A stretch of DNA of 45,565 nucleotides from Clostridiaceae bacterium. GTDB lineage: Bacteria; Bacillota; Clostridia; Saccharofermentanales; DTU023. A program made the position numbers and the translations under genes. The notes beneath the pieces were generated by a model, which saw only the letters and a program-made list of their open reading frames with translations, had not been told where the DNA came from and did no database searches. Of the stretch, positions 16,659-25,218 are shown one piece after another. Positions within the stretch are counted from its first letter, which is position 1. Each line of letters begins with the position of its first letter. Where the stretch lies: contig JAAYKK010000070.1 of the NCBI GenBank assembly GCA_012522435.1, forward strand, positions 1 to 45,565, given 5' to 3'.

Positions 16659-18107
16659 ATGCAAATCGTAATTGGCGGTGCAGGGAAAATCGGTCAAGCT
16701 TTATGTCTTGAGTTAGCCGATGAAGGGCACGATATTATTCTGATTGAAAAAGATGAGAATACGATTGAGCGTATTATCGAACGTAGTGATATTTCCGGTA
16801 TTGCCGGCAGTGTTGTAGATTACGATATTCAAATTGAAGCAGGTGTTCCTGATTGCGATCTTTTTATCAGTGTGACCGGTAATGATGAAATCAACTTGAT
16901 TTCTGCCATATTAGCTGACCGTTTGGGAGCGGGCTATACGGTTGCCAGGGTAGGTGATCCGCAATATGGCACTCATATGGGTCTCATGCGACGAGCTTTG
17001 GGTGTTTCTCTGATGATTAATCCCAAGCTTGAAGCCGCTCGTGAGATTGCTAAAAGCATCAGTTCTCCCAGTTCCGTATCGGTTGAGAGTTTTGTGCATG
17101 GTAGAGTGAATATGCACGAAATGATCATTGATGAATGTAGCGGCTTATGTAAACTAAATCTGTCTGATTTTAGAAAGAGATTTACTTCCTTAATTGTCTG
17201 TGCCGTGCAAAGGGGGCAGGAGGTTGTGATCCCCGGAGGCTCATTTATTTTTGAAGCCGGGGATGTTGTTTTGCTAACCGGGTTTATCAGAGATCTCGAA
17301 CAATTCTGTATAAAAAATGGTATCGCCCAAAAACCTATCAAAGATATTCTGGTTATTGGTGGAGGAGAGATTACCGATTATTTGTGTCGGATTTTAGAAC
17401 GCAGCACCCGTAAATACAAGTTGACAGTGATTGAGCAAGATGAAGACATTGCTTGGGCTTTAGCGGCTGAACATTCAGATATTACAGTCTTGCACGGTGA
17501 CGGGACTGACCATGATGTTCTACAAGAAATAAATTATGATTTGTATGATGCTATTGTTGCTTTGACCGGAATTGATGAAGAAAATATCATGATCGGTCTC
17601 TTAGCAGCTCAAAAGTCAATTCGGAAGATCATCAGCAAAGTAAACCGTACCGAAATATTACCGATTGTACAAGACAATGGGTTGCAAACTATTATTACTC
17701 CAAAATCAATCGTGACCGAACATTTGGTCAGATTTGTTAGAGCACATCAAAATGCAATGGGTTCAAATGTTGAAGCCTTGCATAGAATATTTAACAATGC
17801 AGCTGAAGTATTAGAATTCTGTGTACGGCCTGACAGCAAAATTATTGATACACCTTTAAAGGAACTTAATCTCAAAGATAATATCCTGATCGTGTTTATT
17901 TTACGAATCAATCAAGTTATTTTTCCCACAGGGGATGATGTAATTAAAGCTGATGATCATATTGTAGTTGTTTCCAAAGAAAAAATGTTTGATGATGTGG
18001 ATGATATTTTGTCCGATCAAAAAAACAAACCTAAATTTCTAGATGATATAGCAGATGTAGAAGTTGAGCCATTGAGGGCAGACAAGGATCCAGCTGATGA
18101 ATATTAA
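16659..18107 (+). CDS. trkA: Trk potassium uptake regulator TrkA
   Basis: Peripheral NAD-binding gating subunit of the Trk/Ktr potassium system. Two RCK halves are present: the first begins MQIVIGGAGKIGQALCLEL, the second DILVIGGGEITDYLCRIL near residue 230; each has a Rossmann glycine motif, followed by a TrkA-C subdomain. The 482-aa length is typical of the duplicated TrkA form. I start at ATG 16659 with GAGGGA upstream; the track's TTG at 16632 lies inside the leader terminator and is rejected. The gene overlaps trkH by 11 bases. Regulation may involve the terminator in its leader. Confidence 0.93.
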   Translation: MQIVIGGAGKIGQALCLELADEGHDIILIEKDENTIERIIERSDISGIAGSVVDYDIQIEAGVPDCDLFISVTGNDEINLISAILADRLGAGYTVARVGDPQYGTHMGLMRRALGVSLMINPKLEAAREIAKSISSPSSVSVESFVHGRVNMHEMIIDECSGLCKLNLSDFRKRFTSLIVCAVQRGQEVVIPGGSFIFEAGDVVLLTGFIRDLEQFCIKNGIAQKPIKDILVIGGGEITDYLCRILERSTRKYKLTVIEQDEDIAWALAAEHSDITVLHGDGTDHDVLQEINYDLYDAIVALTGIDEENIMIGLLAAQKSIRKIISKVNRTEILPIVQDNGLQTIITPKSIVTEHLVRFVRAHQNAMGSNVEALHRIFNNAAEVLEFCVRPDSKIIDTPLKELNLKDNILIVFILRINQVIFPTGDDVIKADDHIVVVSKEKMFDDVDDILSDQKNKPKFLDDIADVEVEPLRADKDPADEY

Positions 18108-19554
18108 GATTGTTCGTTATTTTGTTAGCAAATTGATCCAGGTTGAAGCCGGTTTGATGCTCTTGCCTTGTTTGATCAGTTTGATTTATGGTGAACCTTT
18201 TTCAAATTTGCTCAGTTTTCTAATTGCTATGGGGATTATATTTTTGATCAGTTTTGTAATCACCACAAAAAAGCCTGAACTAAAAACATTGCATACTAAG
18301 GAAGGTATGCTTATCGTAGCTCTAACCTGGATAAGTTGGACTTGTTTCGGTGCATTACCTTTTGTTATCTCCGGTGAAATTCCTTTTTATATTGATGCTG
18401 TTTTTGAGATGGCAAGTGGATTTAGTACAACAGGTGCTTCAATTCTCAGGGATGTGGAAAGTTTGAGTCATTCTACATTGTTCTGGCGTTCGTTTTCGCA
18501 CTTGATTGGGGGGATGGGTGTTTTAGTTTTTGCCCTGGCTATTTTTCCTACCGGTGCATCGGAAACTGTTCATCTGATGCGAGCAGAGGTTCCCGGTCCG
18601 AGATTTGGCAAATTGGTTTCTAAACTAAAAGAGACTGCCTTGATTTTATATACGATTTATTTTGTCTTGACTTTGATTACAGTTATTTTGCTTATTTTTG
18701 GAGGTATGAATGTTTTCGATTCATTTTGCCATTCATTTGGAATTGCCGGAACCGGTGGTTTCAGTACCCGTAATGCCAGTATAGGATTTTATAACAGTGC
18801 CTATATTGAATGGGTTACAGGTATGATGATGCTGATGTTCGGCATGAATTTCAACTTATTCTATATGGTTATTTTAGGACAAGTGGTTTCCGTTTTTCGT
18901 AATGAAGAATTGCGAGTATATTTAAGTGTAATAATTAGTGCAACAGGTATTATTACCTTGACAAATCATCTGAACGGGATCTATACAGACTTAGCAACAA
19001 ATATTCGGCATACATTCTTTTCTGTTTCTTCGGTAATTACAACTACCGGCTATTTAACTGTTGATTTTTCCGACTGGGCATTAACCGCATTGACGATTTT
19101 TGCTTTATTAATGTTCATTGGAGGGATGGCAGGTTCTACCGGCGGCGGTTTCAAAGTTGCCAGGTTGACCATTGCCGGGAAATCAATGTTTAATGAATTT
19201 CGCTTAATGCAAAACCCGAGACGAGTAACCGTAACCAAGTTTAATCAGAGTCCTTTAACTGTAGATCAAGTCACAAGGATTCGTAATTATTCACTTGCTT
19301 ATATCTTTTGCTTAGTCTTAATTATTTTATTAATTACGCCGGACACACCGGACATGCAGACAGCGATCAGTGCGGGTATGAACACTTTTAATAATATTGG
19401 GGTCGGTTTTGCAACCGATGGTTCTTCGGTACCATTTACTGATTATAATGTCTTTTCAAAGATTGTTTTGATCTTTTCTATGATCGCGGGACGTTTGGAG
19501 ATTTATCCGTTGATAGTTCTTTTATCACCTAATACTTATCTGAGTAAAAGCTAA
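18097..19554 (+). CDS. trkH: Trk potassium uptake channel TrkH
   Basis: Potassium-translocating subunit of the Trk system, an integral membrane protein of 485 aa with repeated membrane-pore-membrane units. Selectivity-filter-like loops are visible: ASGFSTTGAS, GIAGTGGFSTRN, VITTTGYLTVDF and, in the last unit, NNIGVGFAT. GGMAGSTGGGFKVAR is a conserved TrkH loop. The start is ATG 18097 inside the end of trkA, preceded by AAGGA. The stop abuts the convergent ispE stop with no intervening base and no terminator. Confidence 0.93.
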   Translation: MNIKIVRYFVSKLIQVEAGLMLLPCLISLIYGEPFSNLLSFLIAMGIIFLISFVITTKKPELKTLHTKEGMLIVALTWISWTCFGALPFVISGEIPFYIDAVFEMASGFSTTGASILRDVESLSHSTLFWRSFSHLIGGMGVLVFALAIFPTGASETVHLMRAEVPGPRFGKLVSKLKETALILYTIYFVLTLITVILLIFGGMNVFDSFCHSFGIAGTGGFSTRNASIGFYNSAYIEWVTGMMMLMFGMNFNLFYMVILGQVVSVFRNEELRVYLSVIISATGIITLTNHLNGIYTDLATNIRHTFFSVSSVITTTGYLTVDFSDWALTALTIFALLMFIGGMAGSTGGGFKVARLTIAGKSMFNEFRLMQNPRRVTVTKFNQSPLTVDQVTRIRNYSLAYIFCLVLIILLITPDTPDMQTAISAGMNTFNNIGVGFATDGSSVPFTDYNVFSKIVLIFSMIAGRLEIYPLIVLLSPNTYLSKS

Positions 19555-20550
19555 TTAATCCCAAGCATCTTGAGTGTAAGTAGAAATAAATGTCCCGGGC
19601 AGATTTAATTTGTTTAATTCAGCTAAAGCACTGTCTCTTGCCACATATGAATCATAAATTGCATAGATTGTAGGACCGCTACCGGTTAAACGGACAAACG
19701 GTGCCCCGGTTTCAGAAAAAGCTGCGAAGACATCATTCAATTCAGGAAATTTATTAATTAAGGCAGGGGTAAAGTCATTTTTTAGTTGAGCATTCATCTC
19801 TTTTAAACCTTGATCAAACATTTGATTATACATAGTAGCAGTTCTTAAATTCTGAAATGCACTCTCGGTTAGCGGTGGGGCATTAAGCCATTGAAAAGCT
19901 TCTTTGGTTAAGGTTGTAAATTGAGGACTGAAGATTAGAACGGGCTTCGGAGTAAAACTACGCAAAGGACTGATCTTCTCTCCGATTCCTTCACAGAGTG
20001 CAGTTCCTCTATGCAAACTGAATGAGACATCTGCTCCAATTGTTGAAGCTAAGCTTAACAACTCCATTTTGGAAATAGGTTCCTGTCTTTTACCTTTGAA
20101 AAATGTACGTGTTCTTTGATCATTGAACAAGTCGCCTAATCCGCGCAAAACAGCTGCTGCATTGGCACTTCCACCAGCCAAACCGGCAGCCAAAGGTATT
20201 TTTTTGTTCAAGTAAATTTCTAAATCAGCTTGTAAAGCAAAATGATCAAGAAATGCTTGAGCGCTCCGATATGCTATATTTTCTTTAATATCTTTTATAA
20301 TAACTTTATCCGAAGTTAGGTTAATCTTAGTTTGGGGCTTTTCATTTTTCTTCGCAATCAGCAGGATAATATCGTGCAGAGCGAGAGATTGCATCACGCT
20401 ATGTAATTCATGGTAGCCGTCAGCTCTTTTACCCAGAATATCCAAGTTCAAATTGACTTTAGCTTGAGCAATTAATTTGAGCTTAGCCTGATTTTCAGTA
20501 ATTTTAATATTGTATTTTTCTTTAGAGGAAATCATGCGAATCCTGTTCAA
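19555..20550 (-). CDS. ispE: 4-diphosphocytidyl-2-C-methyl-D-erythritol kinase
   Basis: GHMP-family kinase of the non-mevalonate (MEP) isoprenoid pathway; it phosphorylates CDP-methylerythritol. QAKVNLNLDILGKRADGYHEL is the N-terminal IspE signature and IPLAAGLAGGSANAAAVL the ATP-binding GHMP motif; LTGSGPTIYAI is the C-terminal glycine motif. The track's TTG start at 20550 has AGGAG 6 bases upstream, while an ATG at 20535 with AGGA is also possible; either gives a normal N-terminus. It overlaps the end of yitT by 29 bases, so both are in one transcript. Confidence 0.92.
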   Translation of the reverse strand: MNRIRMISSKEKYNIKITENQAKLKLIAQAKVNLNLDILGKRADGYHELHSVMQSLALHDIILLIAKKNEKPQTKINLTSDKVIIKDIKENIAYRSAQAFLDHFALQADLEIYLNKKIPLAAGLAGGSANAAAVLRGLGDLFNDQRTRTFFKGKRQEPISKMELLSLASTIGADVSFSLHRGTALCEGIGEKISPLRSFTPKPVLIFSPQFTTLTKEAFQWLNAPPLTESAFQNLRTATMYNQMFDQGLKEMNAQLKNDFTPALINKFPELNDVFAAFSETGAPFVRLTGSGPTIYAIYDSYVARDSALAELNKLNLPGTFISTYTQDAWD

Positions 20551-21478
20551 ATCCTTCTCCTAATACTTCGCGAGCTTCTGTTACAATCACAAAAGCAGCA
20601 GGATCAATATCCTTAACGATTGCTTTGAGTTGAGGAACTTGTCTGCTCGACATCACGCAGAACACCATACCACGTTCTTGATTACTGAACATACCTTTTG
20701 CTTGTAAGCTCGTTGCACCTCGGTCTAATTCTACAAAAATCCTTGCGGCAATTTCATGTTTCTTATCGGAAATGATATAGGCAATCCTAGAGACTGCAAG
20801 ACCTTCCAAGGTAATATCTGTAAATTTCGAAGTAAGCCAAATTGCAACGAAAGAATACATAGTAATAATAAAAGTATCTGATTCAAGATCTTGATAAAAG
20901 AATAAACTGGAAATAACGATTACGAAATCAAGACTCAAAAGCACTCTGCCGATCGATATTGCAGGAAATCTACGATGAATAATTACGGCGAGAATATCCG
21001 TACCGCCCGTGGTGTAACCGCTACGTAAGATAAGTCCCATAGCAATTCCAAACATTACACCACCAAACAAACAAAAAATCAACAGATCAGGTTTTCCGTT
21101 GAGAGTAGATTTATTAATATATTTTTCAAACCAATTGGCCATTGGTTTTTCAGTCAAAGTTATTGCTAAAGAATAACAGGCAGAACCGATAATACTTTTA
21201 TAGACAAAACGCCAACTAACTTTGAGCCAACCTAGAATTAATAAAGGAATATTTAATAAAGCAATTATGATACCTAAGGGTAAAAAATTTCCGCGACCGG
21301 TCAGCTGAAAAATAATTGAAGCGACTCCGGTAACTCCACCGGTAGTCAACATGAGAGGGGTGTAGAAAACATTAATAGCAAAGGCAGATAAAAAAGAACC
21401 CAGAATTAGAAAAATAATGGAATTAAATTGTTGCCGAATTTTGTTGTTATCAGCTAAAACGGAATTATGATTATCCAT
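20522..21478 (-). CDS. YitT family membrane protein
   Basis: A 318-aa YitT-type protein with five or six N-terminal transmembrane helices (residues about 20-200, e.g. FLILGSFLSAFAINVFY and FCLFGGVMFGIAMGLILRSGYTTGGTDILA) and a C-terminal cytoplasmic DUF2179 domain (about 225-310, GMVFCVMSSRQVPQLKAIV). GVTGVASIIFQLTGRG is a typical motif. I choose ATG 21478 because the track's GTG at 21490 overlaps the GGAGG Shine-Dalgarno. The family's transport function is unresolved. Upstream is an 18-base palindrome. Confidence 0.88.
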   Translation of the reverse strand: MDNHNSVLADNNKIRQQFNSIIFLILGSFLSAFAINVFYTPLMLTTGGVTGVASIIFQLTGRGNFLPLGIIIALLNIPLLILGWLKVSWRFVYKSIIGSACYSLAITLTEKPMANWFEKYINKSTLNGKPDLLIFCLFGGVMFGIAMGLILRSGYTTGGTDILAVIIHRRFPAISIGRVLLSLDFVIVISSLFFYQDLESDTFIITMYSFVAIWLTSKFTDITLEGLAVSRIAYIISDKKHEIAARIFVELDRGATSLQAKGMFSNQERGMVFCVMSSRQVPQLKAIVKDIDPAAFVIVTEAREVLGEGFEQDSHDFL

Positions 21479-21502
21479 CAAATCCTCCACTAATAGAGTT
21501 AA

Positions 21503-21520
21503 TTATGCAATGCTGCATAA
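21503..21520. repeat. 18-bp palindrome upstream of yitT
   Basis: TTATGCA-ATGC-TGCATAA is a perfect inverted repeat with 7-base arms, 25 bases upstream of the yitT ATG. It lies where a repressor would block transcription of yitT-ispE. There is no T-run, so a terminator role is unlikely. The binding protein, if any, is unknown. Confidence 0.5.
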
Positions 21521-21610
21521 CTGGTATCTTAACATATTAATCTTACTGAAAATAATAAACAATCAAACACAGAGAGTTTTCGGGACTTGCGGTTTTGATC
21601 TCGAACTCAG

Positions 21611-22672
21611 TTATAAAATCTCAGAAATAATGCCTCCTCCTATACAACGTTTTCCTTGAAAAAATGCTGCAGTTTGACCGGGAGTGATTGCACGTTGAGG
21701 CTCTAGTGTGTTAATTTCAACTATCTTTTCATTCCGTTTAGTGGATGGTTTGATAATTGACTTGGCAGGTTTTGCTTGATAACGATTGGCAATTTCAACT
21801 TCAAGCGGAAGATCCGGCTTTATTAAAGTATTCCAGCTGACATTTCTAACTAAGTATCTGTCGGACATTAAATCTTCAGTATCTCCTACAGTGATTTGAT
21901 TGGTTAAAGGATCTATTCGAGTAACAAAAACTTTCTTGCCGAAAGACATGCCCAAGTTTTTTCTTTGGCCAATAGTATAGTTTCCAATGCCTAAATGTTC
22001 GCCTAAGACATTTCCTTGTGGATCAACGAACTGGCCGGGACTGCCAATAGCATTGAATTGCTGTAATAAATCGCGGTATGTCTGATCGACCGAGATAAAA
22101 CAAATATCTTGACTATCACTTAATGATTGATTATCAAAACCCATCTGATCGGCAAGTGCACGGACTTGATCTTTGTGATAATCACCTAAAGGTAAAAGGG
22201 TGCGGGCTAACTGATCTTGAGTTAAATGATACAGATAATAACTTTGATCTTTAGCAGGATCTGCAGCTTGCCATAATTGAAATTCAGTTTGTTCTTGGAT
22301 AATTTTTGCATAATGACCGGTAGCTAAATAGTCAAAGCTGCCTGAAGTTGCTTGTTCAATACGATCAAATTTGAACTTTTGATTGCAAAGCACACAAGGA
22401 TTCGGTGTCAAACCTTGTTGATATTGCTTGACAAATTCTTCGACAATTTCGTTGAAAAAAGCTTGTTTTAAATCGAGAATTTGTAACGGGATCCCGATAA
22501 ATTCTGCCGCTTGTTTGACCTTTTCCAGCTCAGCTTTCTCTTTTTGAGGATCATTGCTATCTCGCCACAGTTGCATATATGCTCCTGTAACGGAATAACC
22601 TTGTTCTTTTAATAAGTATGCGGCAACAGTGCTATCTACGCCTCCGCTCATACCCAACAAAACTTTTTTCAT
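21611..22672 (-). CDS. mnmA: tRNA-specific 2-thiouridylase MnmA
   Basis: ATP-dependent enzyme that makes 2-thiouridine at position 34 of tRNAs for Lys, Glu and Gln. The PP-loop GMSGGVDSTVAAYLL starts at residue 7. The catalytic cysteines are in NPCVLCNQKFKF (C96) and DICFISVD (C191). GIGNYTIGQRKNLG and GGGIISEIL are family signatures. The 353-aa length is standard. It is read from its own promoter (see 22705-22733) and is followed by the yitT gene after about 130 bases. Confidence 0.95.
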   Translation of the reverse strand: MKKVLLGMSGGVDSTVAAYLLKEQGYSVTGAYMQLWRDSNDPQKEKAELEKVKQAAEFIGIPLQILDLKQAFFNEIVEEFVKQYQQGLTPNPCVLCNQKFKFDRIEQATSGSFDYLATGHYAKIIQEQTEFQLWQAADPAKDQSYYLYHLTQDQLARTLLPLGDYHKDQVRALADQMGFDNQSLSDSQDICFISVDQTYRDLLQQFNAIGSPGQFVDPQGNVLGEHLGIGNYTIGQRKNLGMSFGKKVFVTRIDPLTNQITVGDTEDLMSDRYLVRNVSWNTLIKPDLPLEVEIANRYQAKPAKSIIKPSTKRNEKIVEINTLEPQRAITPGQTAAFFQGKRCIGGGIISEIL

Positions 22673-22704
22673 TAATACTATACAGTCCCTTCTCTTGCAG
22701 AATA

Positions 22705-22733
22705 ATTGTAAGCATTTTTATTTTTTTGAACAA
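22705..22733 (-). promoter_or_regulatory. Promoter of mnmA
   Basis: On the minus strand TTGTTC (22733-22728) and TACAAT (22710-22705) are separated by exactly 17 A-rich bases, a good sigma-A promoter. Transcription would start about 26 bases before the mnmA ATG. The -35 overlaps an inverted repeat TTGAAC-N8-GTTCAA that could serve as an operator. Confidence 0.6.
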
Positions 22734-22850
22734 GTAAAAGTTCAACGGTTAAGAATACGCTGTTTTAGTTAAATAATATGCACTGTATATTCATAAATTC
22801 AGGTCAGAGTCGTGCTAAATGTCATGACTATTGGGATAATATTAACAAAG

Positions 22851-22894
22851 ATTGTCAAATTGTCAGTATAAAAGATTCACTTTAATGGTATAAT
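22851..22894 (+). promoter_or_regulatory. Promoter region of the liv operon
   Basis: TGG-TATAAT at 22886-22894 is a perfect extended -10, giving a start near 22901 and a leader of about 54 bases to livJ. The -35 region is weak. A tandem pair of TTGTCA words (22852-22857 and 22860-22865) lies just upstream and could bind an activator. Between mnmA and here (about 200 bases) there is no gene; an imperfect inverted repeat AGTCGTG/CATGACT lies near 22809-22831. Confidence 0.6.
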
Positions 22895-22954
22895 TATTTA
22901 TTATTCTTTATAAAAATATGAATAATTTTATTTTTAAAAACTTTGGAGGGGAAA

Positions 22955-24172
22955 ATGAAAAAGAAAATTTTAAGTTTATTGGTAGCTTGTTTCATGATTT
23001 TTTCACTTGTAGCATGTGGTAGCAGTGACTCCGGTGCTAAAAATGAAGACAAATCTGATGAAAAGAGTGAAGACGTAGCAGATGAAAAAGATCAAGATGT
23101 AGCTGATAGCGGTGATACCATCAAACTTGGTGAAATCGGACCTCAAACCGGTAGTGTTGCTGTTTATGGAAATACTACATTAAACGGTATTAAATTAGCT
23201 GTACAAGAAATTAATGAAGCAGGTGGCGTCAACGGCAAACAAATTGAATTATTAGCTGAAGACGACAAGGGTGATCCTACTGAAGCGGTTACAGTTTATA
23301 ACAAACTGATTGAAGAAGGTGTTCAAGCAATCATCGGCGCCATTACTTCAAAACCTACCGATGCTATGGCTGCAAACTCTATGGAAGACGGAATTCCCAT
23401 TATTACCCCTACAGGTACAATGGCTTCGATTACAGTCGATAGACCGCATGTTTTCCGTACTTGTTTCACTGATCCGTATCAAGGACAAATTTTGGCAATC
23501 TTTGCTGCAGACTCATTGAATGCAAAAAAAGCCGCAGTTATGAGAAATACTTCCGATGACTACTCGAACGGTGTTGCGGATGCATTTATTCAATATGCTG
23601 AAGAAAAAGGTATTGAAATTGTTGCAGATGAAGGCTATGGCGTAGGTGATGTAGACTTTTCGGTACAATTAACCAATATTTCACAACAAGATCCGGATGT
23701 ATTATTAGTTCCTGAATATTATGAAACCGACGTTTTGATTGCAAAACAAGCTCGTGATTTAGGCATTGAAGCTACAATTGTCGGACCTGACGGATGGGAC
23801 GGAGTTTTGGACGTTGTTGACGATGATGCATTAGAAAACTTGGAAGGTGTATATTTCACTAATCACTATTCAGTAGATGATGAATCCGAAATTGTAAAAA
23901 CATTTGTTGAAAATTATAATGCGGAATTCGGTAGTGATCCTTCATCTTTCTCAGCATTAGGTTATGACTCTGTTTACATGTTAAAAGCAGCATGGGAAGC
24001 AGCGGGATCTACAGATTTCGAAGCGACCGTTGCAGCATTGGCAGAGATTGAACATGAAGGTGTCACCGGACACTTGATTTTTGGTGAGAATAATAATCCT
24101 ATTAAATCGGCCTCTATCATTACTATTGAAGATGGCAAGTATAAATTCCACGACAGTGTTTCAGCCGATTAA
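22955..24172 (+). CDS. livJ: Branched-chain amino acid ABC transporter substrate-binding lipoprotein
   Basis: Periplasmic-binding-protein type I (Leu/Ile/Val family) attached to the membrane as a lipoprotein. The signal peptide KKKILSLLVACFMIFSLVACGSS ends in a lipobox LVAC; the mature protein begins with an acidic Ser/Asp/Glu linker. The binding domain starts at IKLGEIGPQTGSVAVYGN. I use ATG 22955 (405 aa) because the track's TTG at 22943 is part of the Shine-Dalgarno TTGGAGGGG. It captures leucine, isoleucine, valine or a related amino acid for LivHMGF. It is separated from livH by a strong hairpin, consistent with higher expression of the binding protein. Confidence 0.93.
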   Translation: MKKKILSLLVACFMIFSLVACGSSDSGAKNEDKSDEKSEDVADEKDQDVADSGDTIKLGEIGPQTGSVAVYGNTTLNGIKLAVQEINEAGGVNGKQIELLAEDDKGDPTEAVTVYNKLIEEGVQAIIGAITSKPTDAMAANSMEDGIPIITPTGTMASITVDRPHVFRTCFTDPYQGQILAIFAADSLNAKKAAVMRNTSDDYSNGVADAFIQYAEEKGIEIVADEGYGVGDVDFSVQLTNISQQDPDVLLVPEYYETDVLIAKQARDLGIEATIVGPDGWDGVLDVVDDDALENLEGVYFTNHYSVDDESEIVKTFVENYNAEFGSDPSSFSALGYDSVYMLKAAWEAAGSTDFEATVAALAEIEHEGVTGHLIFGENNNPIKSASIITIEDGKYKFHDSVSAD

Positions 24173-24269
24173 TGATTAACATCGATTGTTAAATCTATTT
24201 TGAATTTTTTAATAAATATACTTGAGTCTACGGTTCAATTTTATTAAAGTAGAATAATAATCAATTATC

Positions 24270-24308
24270 AGTAGTAAGCTAATTGTTAGCTTACTACTAA
24301 TTTATTTT
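24270..24308 (+). terminator. 13-bp hairpin between livJ and livH
   Basis: AGTAGTAAGCTAA (24270-24282) pairs perfectly with TTAGCTTACTACT (24286-24298) across a 3-base loop, followed by AATTTATTTTT. It is either a leaky terminator or an mRNA-stabilising stem that sets the livJ to livHMGF ratio. The 150-base gap holds no gene and no obvious second promoter. Confidence 0.75.
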
Positions 24309-24322
24309 TGAGGAGCGGAGAT

Positions 24323-25210
24323 TTGAACTTTTTATTGCAATTATTGAACGGTTTACAAATCGGCTCAATTTATGCTCTGGTTGCTCTTGGCTATACCATG
24401 GTTTATGGTATAGCTTTGTTAATTAATTTCGCACATGGCGAAATTATTATGCTAGGTGCATATACTACCGTTTTTACGATTCAATTGTTATTAGCTCAGA
24501 CTGATTTGCCTTATTTTGTAGCTATTATTCCGACGATAGTTATTTGCACTCTGATTGGCATTATTATTGAACGATTAGCCTACAAGCCCTTGCGTAACAG
24601 TCCTAGAATTTCCAATTTAATTACGGCAATTGGAGTTTCATTATTACTACAAAATACGATGATGAAGATTTTTGGAGCACAAGCACGATCCGTTCCCTCA
24701 ATTTTCCATGCAAAACCATTAGATTTCTTCGGTGCCAAAATTTCGGTTACAACAGTGGTGACCATTGCAGTAACTGCAGTGCTCACGATTCTATTGCAAC
24801 TTTTTATCAAAAAAACCAAATACGGTAAAGCGATGACAGCTACGAGTGAAGATTACGGAGCTGCTGAATTAGTCGGGATCAGTGTAGACAGAACCTTGAC
24901 TATGACTTTTGCTATCGGGTCGGCATTGGCGGGAGTTGCATCCTTGCTTTATGTATCAGCCTACCCCCAAGCCGAACCTATGATGGGCTCAATGCTCGGT
25001 ATTAAGGCTTTTACAGCTGCTGTTGTCGGAGGTATCGGTTTGATTCCGGGAGCCGTTCTGGGTGGTTTGATTTTGGGAATTGTAGAAGCATTGACCAGGG
25101 CATTTATATCCAGCAAACTCTCCGATGCAATTGTTTTTGGTTTGTTGATCTTGGTCTTGTTGATTAAGCCGAGTGGTTTATTAGGCGAAGATAGGAAAGA
25201 GAAAGTATAG
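24323..25210 (+). CDS. livH: Branched-chain amino acid ABC transporter permease LivH
   Basis: Integral membrane permease of the LIV importer with about eight hydrophobic segments. GLQIGSIYALVALGYTMVYGI and INFAHGEIIMLGAY are diagnostic N-terminal LivH motifs. GIKAFTAAVVGGIGLIPGAVLGG is the loop that contacts the ATPases. The start is TTG at 24323 with AGGAG seven bases upstream; the track's TTG at 24308 lies before that RBS. The result is 295 aa, normal for LivH. livM follows after 8 bases. Confidence 0.93.
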   Translation: MNFLLQLLNGLQIGSIYALVALGYTMVYGIALLINFAHGEIIMLGAYTTVFTIQLLLAQTDLPYFVAIIPTIVICTLIGIIIERLAYKPLRNSPRISNLITAIGVSLLLQNTMMKIFGAQARSVPSIFHAKPLDFFGAKISVTTVVTIAVTAVLTILLQLFIKKTKYGKAMTATSEDYGAAELVGISVDRTLTMTFAIGSALAGVASLLYVSAYPQAEPMMGSMLGIKAFTAAVVGGIGLIPGAVLGGLILGIVEALTRAFISSKLSDAIVFGLLILVLLIKPSGLLGEDRKEKV

Positions 25211-25218
25211 GTGATTAA

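Noticed and set aside
16973-17341. 122-aa minus-strand ORF inside trkA
   Set aside because: Opposite a well-conserved gene with no RBS; shadow ORF.
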